64,000 bases of DNA, from contig JAZNEA010000104.1 of assembly GCA_045588325.1 (NCBI GenBank), positions 13,718-77,717 on the forward strand. The letters run 5' to 3'. This document shows positions 8,576-16,629 of this stretch, piece after piece. This stretch comes from RGIG7378 sp045588325. Lineage in GTDB: Bacteria > Bacillota > Clostridia > RGIG7378. Below the pieces are notes generated by a model. That model saw nothing but the letters and a program-made list of their open reading frames with translations, did not search any database and was not told the DNA's origin. A program made the position numbers and the translations under genes. Within the stretch, counting starts at the first letter, position 1. Each line of letters starts with the position of its first letter.

Positions 8576-10543
8576 TTACATAACATCCAGGGAATCCAGA
8601 TACAAATGTCCAAATTCCTCGATATGCTTCTTACGAGCTGGCAGGTCGTCTCCCAACAATACGGAGAATGTCTCTGCTGTCTCGTCCACATCTGCTGGTG
8701 TAACCTGAATAAGTTTACGTGTGGCAGGATCCATAGTGGTAAGTTTCATCATGTCAGGCTCGTTTTCACCAAGTCCCTTGGAACGCTGTATGGTAACTTT
8801 GCCTGTGAGACCTGCTACGATGTCATTCTTCTCCTTGTCTGTGTACGCAAAATACGTATTATCCTTGTTCGTAATCTCGAACAGAGGTGACTCAGCAATA
8901 AAAATCTTGCCCGCTCTGATCAATGTGGGAGCCAACCTGTAGAACATGGCCAGGCACAGTGTCCTGATCTGGTATCCGTCCACGTCGGCATCTGTACAGA
9001 TAATAATTTTGGACCAGCGCAGGTTGTCTAAATCAAAGGATGCAATATCCTTATTGTGCTTAGATGTAACCTCAACGCCACAGCCCAAAATCCTGAGCAG
9101 GTCGGTAATAATATCGTTCTTAAAAATAGTGTCCAAAGGAGCCTTCATACAATTGAGAATCTTACCTCGGATGGGCATAACAGCCTGGAACTCGGAGTCC
9201 CTGGCCATCTTAACTGAACCCAATGCGGAGTCTCCCTCTACGATATAGAGCTCTCTCTCATCTGTCTCCTTAGATCTACAGTCAACAAACTTCTTAACCT
9301 TGTTGGAGAGATCCATCTTCTCTGCCATCTTTTTCTTAGAGGCAACTCTGGCACGCTCAGCGTTCTCTCTGCTACGCTTGTTAACAAGAATCTGGTCCAA
9401 AACTCGCTCGCCCTCTATGACGTTCTCAATAAAGAAGACCTCCATCTTCTCCCTGAGGAATCGAGTCATGGCATCCTGTATAAACTTGTTGGTAATGGCC
9501 TTCTTGGTCTGGTTCTCGTAACTGGTAACAGTGGAGAATGAGTTCATGATAAAGACCAGGGAGTCCTGGATATCTGCGAATGTAACCTTAGACTCATCCT
9601 TGTTGTACTTGCCCTTGGATGTCAGGTACTTGTCCACCTCTGCAACAAAGGCTGCCTTAAGGGCCTTGTCTGGGGCTCCGCCATACTCCAGGTAGCTGGA
9701 GTTGTGGTAATATTCGATAACGTTAACAGAGTTAGAGAAACAGAAGGCTGCCTGCATCTTAACCTTATACTCGGGCTTGTCTGCACGGTCACGACCCTTG
9801 GCGTTGCTCTCACAGAACTGAATCTCTGTAAATGCTGTCTCTCCCACCAACTCCTTAATGTAGTCTGCTATACCATCCTTATACGTGTAGGAAAAAGACT
9901 GCTTGGACTGCTCATCATAAAGCTCGAAAGTAACGCCGCTGTTGACCACAGCCTGCTTTTTAAGCACGTCACAAAAGTACTCAAGGGGAATGTCTATATC
10001 TGTGAAAACCTCGATATCAGGCTTCCAGTGCTGGGTTGTACCTGTACGGCGACGAGTGACTGCCTCCTTCTTAAGGCCTCCGATGTTGTATCCCTTCTCA
10101 AAATGGAGCTCATATTTGAATCCATCCCTATAGACTGTAACATCAAAGAACTCAGAACTAAACTGAGTGGCGCAACTGCCCAGACCATTGAGTCCCAAAC
10201 TGTACTCATAATCCGAACCTGCGTTATTGTCGTACTTGCCTCCTGCGTACATCTCGCAGAAAACAAGCTCCCAGTTGAATCTCTCCTCTCTGGAGTTCCA
10301 ATCCAGGGGTATGCCACGTCCGTTATCAACTACTGTGATGGACTTGTCCCTGTGCCTGGTAACGGAAATCAAATCTCCATAACCCTCTCTAGCCTCGTCG
10401 ATAGAGTTGGACAATATCTCAAAGAAGGAATGCTGACATCCCTCCAAACTATCTGAACCAAAAATAACGCCTGGACGAAGTCTGACCTTGTCCGGGCCCT
10501 TAAGTGACTTGATACTCTCGTTGTCGTACTGTTTCTTAGCCAT
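8576..10543 (-). CDS. parE: Type IIA DNA topoisomerase subunit B (ParE/GyrB-like)
   Basis: This is the ATPase and TOPRIM subunit partnering the next gene. The GHKL ATPase domain shows EILSNSIDEAREGYGD, VVDNGRGIPLDW and LGLNGLGSCATQFSS. The TOPRIM domain has EGDSALGS, MPIRGKILN and TDADVDGYQIRTL, where DxDxDG binds Mg. The usual residues after DADVDG are AHI or SHI, so YQI is unusual. I start at MAKKQYDNESIK (ATG at 10543), because GGGGG lies 10 bp upstream and the promoter at 10579-10607 would put any start at 10588 before the transcription start. The result is 655 residues, normal for ParE/GyrB. It probably leads a three-gene transcript: parE, parC, permease. Confidence 0.9.
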   Translation of the reverse strand: MAKKQYDNESIKSLKGPDKVRLRPGVIFGSDSLEGCQHSFFEILSNSIDEAREGYGDLISVTRHRDKSITVVDNGRGIPLDWNSREERFNWELVFCEMYAGGKYDNNAGSDYEYSLGLNGLGSCATQFSSEFFDVTVYRDGFKYELHFEKGYNIGGLKKEAVTRRRTGTTQHWKPDIEVFTDIDIPLEYFCDVLKKQAVVNSGVTFELYDEQSKQSFSYTYKDGIADYIKELVGETAFTEIQFCESNAKGRDRADKPEYKVKMQAAFCFSNSVNVIEYYHNSSYLEYGGAPDKALKAAFVAEVDKYLTSKGKYNKDESKVTFADIQDSLVFIMNSFSTVTSYENQTKKAITNKFIQDAMTRFLREKMEVFFIENVIEGERVLDQILVNKRSRENAERARVASKKKMAEKMDLSNKVKKFVDCRSKETDERELYIVEGDSALGSVKMARDSEFQAVMPIRGKILNCMKAPLDTIFKNDIITDLLRILGCGVEVTSKHNKDIASFDLDNLRWSKIIICTDADVDGYQIRTLCLAMFYRLAPTLIRAGKIFIAESPLFEITNKDNTYFAYTDKEKNDIVAGLTGKVTIQRSKGLGENEPDMMKLTTMDPATRKLIQVTPADVDETAETFSVLLGDDLPARKKHIEEFGHLYLDSLDVM

Positions 10544-10578
10544 CAGGCATAAACCCCCGATTATCATCAATATTGTGT

Positions 10579-10607
10579 ATTTTAGCACATAGACAACGCT
10601 ATATCAA
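10579..10607 (-). promoter_or_regulatory. Sigma-A promoter for the parE-parC operon
   Basis: Minus-strand TTGATA (10602-10607) and TAAAAT (10579-10584) are spaced by 17 bp, with transcription expected to start near 10572. That leaves a leader of about 30 nt before the chosen parE ATG. Confidence 0.7.
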
Positions 10608-10705
10608 GGGACACAGCCCTGCAAAAGAACATTTGTTTGCGTTATTCCTTGTATATTTTGCGCCTTAACTGGTGATAATCAAACAAAAATCTCCTGGAGG
10701 ATCTC

Positions 10706-11614
10706 GTGAAAAAAGCAAACATTCGCCCTACTGTACTGTTGCTCGGGGCATACTCACTAATATCCTGGATAGTCTTTTCCAGCACTATTACCGGCAAGGG
10801 TATTGGCAACACCCTCGCCAGCCTGACTCTGTGGATTGTATTCCTCGGCTTGGGCTACTACCTGCTGACAAATTTGGTGACAAGGTGGGGGCTGTCTCCC
10901 TGGGCAGGCTCAGGTTGTTATGCCCTAGGCTGCTGGGGGTTTTGCCAACTTTTGAGTTTTTTGCGCTCTGGTAATACTTTTAACTCCACCCTCGTTTCCG
11001 GAGCTATCTTCCCTCCTCATCAGCCTCTGAGCTTTGTCATAGTCACGTCGGTAGCTGCCCTGCTCCTGTTCTCTCTCTCCACAAATCGCAGAACAGTTCT
11101 GACTCTAGCTACTATGGAAAACCGTCTACCTCAATCCATGCTAAAAAAAGCGACCACGTTTCTAAAATCCACGGGTCGCTATTGCCTGTATAGATTGTGT
11201 ATTTGTGTGCCTGTGGCCATATTCCTGTGGGTTGGCCTAACGCTACTTAGGAATCCCTCTGCACAGTCTGTATCATATATGTCCCTGTATTTCTGCTCTG
11301 TACCTGTCATAGGCTGGGCAGTAGCCCTGGCCACAATTCTCCCTTGGGTGCTAAGCCTCTACGGTGTCGCTACATCCATCATTGCCTGCACACTACTGGG
11401 ATTATCGTACCTGATGGCAGATTGGCTAATCACGCCTAAATTTGGCTTTTCCCGAGACTTTCTGTCCCCTGTTGCCTTGGTAACTATATGCACATATGCC
11501 ATATTGGGACCTGCCCTGGCCCTGATTGCCGGCGGGGTATACAGCGGTTGCTGTGGTCTCCTGTCACAACGTCGTGCTAACAGATATGGAGCTCACACCT
11601 CATCGGCTATGTAA
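10706..11614 (+). CDS. Polytopic membrane protein, unknown function
   Basis: I do not recognise this 302-residue protein. It has about seven strongly hydrophobic segments, for example VLLLGAYSLISWIVF, LWIVFLGLGYYLLTNLV, FVIVTSVAALLLFSL, LCICVPVAIFLWVGL and VALVTICTYAILGPALALI. A basic loop lies near residues 145-165. The start is GTG at 10706, chosen because GGAGG lies 5 bp before it. It is divergent from parE and convergent with rmuC; the two 3' ends overlap by 22 bp (11593-11614). An imperfect LexA-box-like sequence (GAACATTTGTTT) occurs at 10626, upstream. The function remains open; a transporter or envelope role would fit. Confidence 0.75.
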   Translation: MKKANIRPTVLLLGAYSLISWIVFSSTITGKGIGNTLASLTLWIVFLGLGYYLLTNLVTRWGLSPWAGSGCYALGCWGFCQLLSFLRSGNTFNSTLVSGAIFPPHQPLSFVIVTSVAALLLFSLSTNRRTVLTLATMENRLPQSMLKKATTFLKSTGRYCLYRLCICVPVAIFLWVGLTLLRNPSAQSVSYMSLYFCSVPVIGWAVALATILPWVLSLYGVATSIIACTLLGLSYLMADWLITPKFGFSRDFLSPVALVTICTYAILGPALALIAGGVYSGCCGLLSQRRANRYGAHTSSAM

Positions 11615-12864
11615 AGTCCTGGTTGGGCGAGGCCCAATATATCACTGGACTCCTGCTCCTCTAAGACCTCCACACTCTTGAGCTTGCCCTGAATAATGGA
11701 GTTCCTCTTAGTTGCATCGTCCAGCGCCTTGTCCGCCTCACCGATCTTCTTCTTGGCCTTTTCCAATGCCACAGCAAATGTCTCATACTGTTGCTTGGCA
11801 GCTCCAAGAATTTTCCACACCTCTGAGGCCTTTTTGTCCAATACGATGGTCTTGAATCCCACATTAAGTGTGTTAAGGAATGCCGTTATGGTAGTGGGGC
11901 CTGCCACCATGATCCTGTATTTGTTCTGCAACTCCTCAGCCAAGCCGGGGCGACGCAAAATCTCTGCATACAATCCCTCTGTTGGCAAGAACATAATTGC
12001 AAAATCTGTGGTCTTGGGCACCTCAATATATAGTCCTGCAATAGTGGATGCAAACCTCTTGATAGATGCCTCCAAGGCCTTGCCGTGGGCCTCTACACCC
12101 TCTCTGTCTGCCCTGTCCGCAGCCTCCTGTAGCTTGACATATTCCTCCTGAGGGAACTTGGAATCTATGGGAAGCAATACATATTCCCCATCCTTCTCTC
12201 TGGAAGGAATCTTGATGGCGAACTCCACGCGCTCCCGATTGTTGCGAATGGAGGCGTTGCGGATAAACTGATTCTCTGTGAGGGTCTGCTCCAGGATATT
12301 GCCCAACTGAACCTCGGCCCATGTTCCTCTGGATTTGACATTGGTCAATACTCGCTGGAGTTCTGAAACTCCTCCGGCCAATTCCTTCATCTCGCCCATG
12401 GACTTGTATACGTTCTGCAGCTGATCGCCAACCTGCTTAAAGCTGGTATCCAACCTCTCCTTAAGGGTGGCAGTCAGTTTCTCATCTACCACAGCCCTCA
12501 TCTCGTCAAGTTTCTTCTCATTGCTTCCCTGAAGATCCTTTACCGACCTGGACAGGGTCTCGTTAATCTCCTTTGTCTGGTTAGTCATGTGGCTGTACAT
12601 TTTATCAGACTGCTCTGCCTGGGCCTTGAGCATATCCAACTGACCTTTGACAATCTGATTGCTCATGCTCTGCATAGCCTGATTCATCTCGCGGCGAGAG
12701 TCTGCTAAATCATGTCGAATCTGGCTCTCCATGTTGCGGATCTGCTCCTTAGAATTATCCTGCTCTCCTGCTTTGGCAGACTTGAGCCCGCGGATCTGCG
12801 CAATAAGCACTACAACCACTACAATCAGGACAGCCAGCAGTCCAATAATAATGTAATCTGTCAT
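11593..12864 (-). CDS. rmuC: RmuC-family DNA recombination protein
   Basis: RmuC proteins have a nuclease-like fold and limit recombination at inverted repeats in Escherichia coli. This one has an N-terminal membrane anchor (residues 2-25, YIIIGLLAVLIVVVVVLIAQI), a coiled-coil up to about residue 170, then the conserved domain: GTWAEVQLGNILEQTL, SREKDGEYVLLPIDSKFP, IEVPKTTDFAIMFLPTEGLYAE and TTITAFLNTLNVGFK. I start at MTDYIIIG (12864), because GGAGG lies 5 bp upstream; an 8-residue longer frame has no such site. The result is 423 residues. Its 3' end overlaps the convergent membrane-protein gene. Confidence 0.93.
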   Translation of the reverse strand: MTDYIIIGLLAVLIVVVVVLIAQIRGLKSAKAGEQDNSKEQIRNMESQIRHDLADSRREMNQAMQSMSNQIVKGQLDMLKAQAEQSDKMYSHMTNQTKEINETLSRSVKDLQGSNEKKLDEMRAVVDEKLTATLKERLDTSFKQVGDQLQNVYKSMGEMKELAGGVSELQRVLTNVKSRGTWAEVQLGNILEQTLTENQFIRNASIRNNRERVEFAIKIPSREKDGEYVLLPIDSKFPQEEYVKLQEAADRADREGVEAHGKALEASIKRFASTIAGLYIEVPKTTDFAIMFLPTEGLYAEILRRPGLAEELQNKYRIMVAGPTTITAFLNTLNVGFKTIVLDKKASEVWKILGAAKQQYETFAVALEKAKKKIGEADKALDDATKRNSIIQGKLKSVEVLEEQESSDILGLAQPGLYIADEV

Positions 12865-12930
12865 GTTTCCTCCAGTACTGCGAAACACTGCTCGCAGTGA
12901 ATAATCAACTATGCCAAAACTGCAAAGTTA

Positions 12931-13866
12931 TTAGTTTCCGAACAAATACTTGGCGAAGGGAGAATCCTTATCTATGATGATAGTGGTCTCTGAGTCCTTA
13001 AGGCTCTCCTTGTATGCCATAAGTGTTCTGTAGAATTCGTAAAAGTCCTTGTCTATATCATAGGCCTCGTTGTAAATCCTCGCTGCCTCTGCATCTGCCT
13101 GACCTCTGGTAATGGCGGCCTGCTTCTCCGCCTCAGCTGTGATAACTGCGGCCTGCTTGTCTGCGTCGGACTTAATCTTAAGGGACTCCTCCTGACCCTC
13201 TGAACGGTACAGAGTTGCCATCTGGTTACGCTCTGCGATCATACGATCGTAGATATTGTTGTAGTTCTCCTCAGGATAGTCTGCCTTCTTAATACGAACA
13301 AATGTGATATTCATTCCATACTGGTTGAGTGTTGTGTTGTTTTCATCTGCAATATCAACGAGCATCTGTTCGGATGTCACCCTGTCAGAAATAAGGGTTG
13401 CTGCAGTAATCTTACCAACCTTCTCATTCATCTTGGAGTACAGCAAATCGTCAATACGGCTCTGTGCGCTGTTGACGCTACCAATACTTACCTTAAAGAG
13501 TACTGGATTGGTAATCTGCCACTGTGCACTGTTGTCGATGGTGACAGACTTTTTGTCATAAGTTATAACCTCTCTGGCAGATGCGTCGTATGTATACAGC
13601 TGAGTTGAGAAGTACTGCACGGTGTCAACAAAAGGCACCTTAAAAAAGAGTCCTCTGCCCTGCTCAACCTGAACCTTGGAAAAACGGGGGTCATTGGCCA
13701 GCTCAGCCTTAACTGTCTCGTAACTTTCCTCTGGGACTACTACCTTTACAATCTCGCCAAATCGCGAGATAACTGCCTGCTGTGTCTCATCAACTGTGAA
13801 GTATGCCATGCCGGCAATAATTATGGCCAATACAGGCACTAATGTAATGATTATTTTCTTCTTCAT
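12931..13866 (-). CDS. hflC: HflC, SPFH/band-7 membrane protease regulator
   Basis: HflC forms, with HflK, a membrane-bound complex that modulates the FtsH protease. Residues 4-25 are the signal-anchor (IIITLVPVLAIIIAGMAYF). The band-7 domain follows (QQAVISRFGEI, VKVPFVDTVQYF in form, YDKKSVTIDNSAQWQITNP), then a long Ala/Glu-rich coiled-coil (AEKQAAITRGQADAEAARIYNEAYDIDKDF) typical of HflC. It has 311 residues, and AGGAGG lies 5 bp before the ATG. It follows hflK by 9 bp, so the two form an operon. Confidence 0.93.
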   Translation of the reverse strand: MKKKIIITLVPVLAIIIAGMAYFTVDETQQAVISRFGEIVKVVVPEESYETVKAELANDPRFSKVQVEQGRGLFFKVPFVDTVQYFSTQLYTYDASAREVITYDKKSVTIDNSAQWQITNPVLFKVSIGSVNSAQSRIDDLLYSKMNEKVGKITAATLISDRVTSEQMLVDIADENNTTLNQYGMNITFVRIKKADYPEENYNNIYDRMIAERNQMATLYRSEGQEESLKIKSDADKQAAVITAEAEKQAAITRGQADAEAARIYNEAYDIDKDFYEFYRTLMAYKESLKDSETTIIIDKDSPFAKYLFGN

Positions 13867-13875
13867 GGTGGCCTC

Positions 13876-14844
13876 CTACTTTCCCTCTGTTATTGCCTTA
13901 AGGGGTAACAGCGTATTAACGTTGCTGGTGTCCTCGTCCATAATATATACGGTGGCACCACCCAAAACTTCCTCAATGGTCTCCAAATACATACGTGTCT
14001 TCATGACATCCTCGTACTGTGAGAACTGCTCATATAGCGCGACAAATGCCGCCACATCTCCCTCTGCTGTAGCAATCTTTGTTTGTGCATATGCCTCTGC
14101 GGAATTTGTCACAGACTGTGCCTTACCTCTGGCAATTGGGATAATCTCGTTGGCGTAGCTGTTTGCCTCGTTTATGTATGTGGACTTATCCTCTCTGGCG
14201 CTGGCAACATCCTTAAATGCGCTCTGCACCTCCTCTGGTGGGTTAACGTCCTGCAACTGAACGTTCATTACTGTGAGGCCCAGCTTATACTCCTTGCACA
14301 TATTCTGCAGGTCATCGAAGATCTCCTGCTGAACTGCGGATTTGTTGTCTGTCATGGACTCGTCAAGTGTGTGGTTTGCAATGGCTCTGCGGAGAGCTGT
14401 CTTAACCAATACAGCAAATGTCTCGTCAGGCTTCTCTGTCTTGAACAGATATGTGTACAGGTCGGAAATCATATACTGTGCACTGCACTCAACGTCAACC
14501 AGACACTCATCGCTGGTGAGCATCATGACATCATCCTCAGAATCAGAATATGTAATCTTGTTCGTGGCGGATGCATCGGTCTTGTAGCCAAACTCATAGC
14601 GTCTGACGCTGCTGACATTCTCCTTGTAGACGGTGTCTACAAATGGCACCTTAAATCGAATACCTGCCTGGGAATCGGTGTGAGAATATGCTCCAAATCT
14701 GCAGACAACGGCCTCCTCGCCTGATTCCAGAACATAAAAGCTGTTAAATACCAGAATCAGTAGAGCAATCACTGCCAGTGTTATGGGGATAACCCTCTTA
14801 AGTATAGGCCATGCCTTGGCCTTAGATGTGTTAATAGTTGACAT
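13876..14844 (-). CDS. hflK: HflK, SPFH/band-7 membrane protease regulator
   Basis: The partner of HflC. A cytoplasmic N-terminus of about 15 residues precedes a membrane segment (VIPITLAVIALLILVFNSFYVL, residues 18-39). Then comes the band-7 domain with GEEAVVCRFGAYSHTDSQAG and FKVPFVDTVYKENVSSVRRYE, and a coiled-coil with IPIARGKAQSVTNSAEAYAQ. It is 322 residues long, shorter than the proteobacterial protein because the Gly-rich N-terminal tail is missing, as is usual in Firmicutes. AAGGAGG precedes the start. It is the first gene of hflK-hflC. Confidence 0.9.
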   Translation of the reverse strand: MSTINTSKAKAWPILKRVIPITLAVIALLILVFNSFYVLESGEEAVVCRFGAYSHTDSQAGIRFKVPFVDTVYKENVSSVRRYEFGYKTDASATNKITYSDSEDDVMMLTSDECLVDVECSAQYMISDLYTYLFKTEKPDETFAVLVKTALRRAIANHTLDESMTDNKSAVQQEIFDDLQNMCKEYKLGLTVMNVQLQDVNPPEEVQSAFKDVASAREDKSTYINEANSYANEIIPIARGKAQSVTNSAEAYAQTKIATAEGDVAAFVALYEQFSQYEDVMKTRMYLETIEEVLGGATVYIMDEDTSNVNTLLPLKAITEGK

Positions 14845-14940
14845 CTCTTCCTCCTTAAATGAATTTAGTTTTATATTATCATCCTGTCTTTTATAATTCT
14901 CAAATAACGGCTATACTGTCCGTTTTCCTGCCCGAACGGT

Positions 14941-15065
14941 GCATTCTTAGCTAATAGCTAAGAGATAAGAGATAATAAAGTTGGTTAGCGAATAGTTGGC
15001 GAACTTATAACTTTTCACTTTTCACTCTTCACTCTTCACTTTTAACTTTTATCTATCCCACTTTG
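14941..15065. repeat. Low-complexity TTCACT/TTAACT-type tract
   Basis: This intergenic stretch between hflK and the DUF1015 gene is made of short near-repeats (units such as TTTTCACTCTTCAC and its TTAACT variants). One strand is almost all pyrimidine in the second half. It has no coding frame. Such tracts grow by slippage and recombination. Confidence 0.6.
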
Positions 15066-15136
15066 TTCACTCTTAACTCTTATCTCTTAACTGAACTTTT
15101 CACTCTTAACTCTTATCTCTTAACTGAACTTTTCAC
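15066..15136. repeat. 33-bp tandem repeat, two copies plus a partial third
   Basis: Copies at 15066-15098 and 15099-15131 are identical as read, beginning TTCACTCTTAACTCTTATC. A third copy starts at 15132 and breaks off after TTCAC. The stop codon of the DUF1015 gene (15133-15135) lies inside that partial unit, so the array has grown right up to the gene's end. Confidence 0.85.
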
Positions 15137-16362
15137 TTACGAATCCTTCTGCATTCCATGTAATATCGCTTATCCATGGCCTCTCCCATAGAAAACGCCT
15201 TTCGTGGCAATGCTCCGCTCCTGGATACGCTCTCCATCACGCCAGCCTTTGATATGGCTGGGAGCAAGATTCCGATTCCGTTGTCGCGATCACAGATTGA
15301 CTTAAGGTCGCCCTCTCCGTGGATATAATCTATCTCAACCTCTGCGCCAGCAACAAATGCGTCCAGGAACTCCTGAATTGGTTTTACCACCATTGGAATA
15401 TTAGCCTCTGTATAAACGGGAATCTCCATACCATCCGCATAAAGGGTGAATATGGGCTCGTTGCCCTGTCCCTCCAGCTGGATTCCTTCTCCTGCAAAAT
15501 AAGCAGTCATCTCATCAAAAAATTCAGATATCTCCGCTCCCGTCACCACTCTATGAATGGGTTCAAAGTCCAGCGCGTTGTCGTGAATGTTCACAACCTC
15601 CACCAGTGCAAAACGTGCTGGATGATCCTGGTCTGCTCCCTCGGACTTAAGCTGCTCCCAATATGTCTTGGCAGATGCCAGAGAATGGTTACCATCCCCC
15701 ACTGCAAACAACATTCCTCCCTCTGACTCCATGGACTCCATTGCCTCGATCAAGGGCAGGGCCGTCTCCTGGGACAATCTATAACCCGTAAGGTGACCAC
15801 CATTGGACATAAGTTCTATGTCGTATACCTTTTCCATGGATCCCTCGGATGTGACTGCATCCAACACAAACTTAGGGTCATCTACCAACAGCATGATGTG
15901 GGGCATCTCAAGTCTGGCACTGGCCCTGATCTTGACGCGCGGGGGAATTCTGCTGATAACCGTTGCCTCCGATGCCCTTATTAACGCATTTTTGGCAGAA
16001 TCAAAATCATACTTTTCCAAATCGATTGCCAAGAGCCAACCGTGGCGTGTCTTGCCATTGGAGCTACCTCTCTCAATGTATGTAACGTATTCTCCCTTGT
16101 TTGTCAGGGTGCCGTTCTCCATGTACTGTGCCATGTGTGCGTCTATGAGAGACAGAGCCGCCTCCGTCGCTGGCAAATAGACCTCAGGCAACATCATCCT
16201 CAAGGTCGATGGTGCGTCTCCAACCTGGTTTTCGACCTCTTCCCAATATTCGGGCTGAGATGTGTACTGGTCACATGCAATACATGCCCACCTTGTCTTA
16301 TCTACTTGCTCTCCTGGAAGCCATATCTCCGGGATTGCTATTCCTTTGTTGCTAATATACAT
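15133..16362 (-). CDS. DUF1015 family protein
   Basis: A cytoplasmic protein of 409 residues with the DUF1015 pattern: an N-terminal WACIACDQYTSQPEYWEEV segment, YVTYIERGSSNGKTRHGWLLAIDLE in the middle (in parts), HIMLLVDDP near residue 180, and FAVGDGNHSLASAKTYWE near 240, where GDGNHS is the most conserved motif. The biochemical role is not established. AGGAGG lies 4 bp before the ATG. A GNRA-looped hairpin precedes it (16385-16404). The 3' end abuts a tandem repeat. Confidence 0.88.
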   Translation of the reverse strand: MYISNKGIAIPEIWLPGEQVDKTRWACIACDQYTSQPEYWEEVENQVGDAPSTLRMMLPEVYLPATEAALSLIDAHMAQYMENGTLTNKGEYVTYIERGSSNGKTRHGWLLAIDLEKYDFDSAKNALIRASEATVISRIPPRVKIRASARLEMPHIMLLVDDPKFVLDAVTSEGSMEKVYDIELMSNGGHLTGYRLSQETALPLIEAMESMESEGGMLFAVGDGNHSLASAKTYWEQLKSEGADQDHPARFALVEVVNIHDNALDFEPIHRVVTGAEISEFFDEMTAYFAGEGIQLEGQGNEPIFTLYADGMEIPVYTEANIPMVVKPIQEFLDAFVAGAEVEIDYIHGEGDLKSICDRDNGIGILLPAISKAGVMESVSRSGALPRKAFSMGEAMDKRYYMECRRIRK

Positions 16363-16384
16363 TTTCCCTCCTGATTAAACATAC

Positions 16385-16404
16385 CGGGAGACTCTCGTCT
16401 CCCG
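16385..16404 (-). other. 8-bp hairpin with GAGA loop before the DUF1015 gene
   Basis: The minus strand reads CGGGAGAC, GAGA, GTCTCCCG. It sits between the tiny membrane-protein gene and the DUF1015 ribosome site. Only GTATGTTTAATC follows, so it is a poor intrinsic terminator; it could be an mRNA processing or stability element. Confidence 0.5.
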
Positions 16405-16416
16405 ACAGTTTTGCAT

Positions 16417-16566
16417 TTAGTCCATCATGTCATTCAGGACTCTCTTGCCCTTCCTGACCATCTTGCTCTTCTTCTCATTGCTGGCAAGCATCCACATCTC
16501 TGCGGCTGCCCCTACTGCAACTCCTGCCATCATTCCCATGGCCATTCCCCTGGCAAATCTGTTCAT
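16417..16566 (-). CDS. Small membrane protein, 49 residues
   Basis: It begins MNRFARGMAMGMMAGVAVGA and continues with a Lys/Arg-rich tail (NEKKSKMVRKGKRVLNDMMD). One Gly/Ala/Met-rich membrane helix spans about residues 8-28, a pattern like YtxH-type small proteins. I use the ATG at 16566 because GGAGG lies 6 bp before it; a 69-residue frame from 16626 has no ribosome site. It lies 63 bp after ligA and before the DUF1015 gene, probably in the same transcript. Function unknown. Confidence 0.65.
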   Translation of the reverse strand: MNRFARGMAMGMMAGVAVGAAAEMWMLASNEKKSKMVRKGKRVLNDMMD

Positions 16567-16629
16567 CTGCGTCCTCCAAAACATAGTGCTAAACTTATGT
16601 TTCCCAGGAGTAGCAATTTGTTGCATTGT

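Noticed and set aside
14941..15136. CRISPR-like array in the repeat tract
   Set aside because: The units are directly tandem with no unique spacers, and no cas genes are present.
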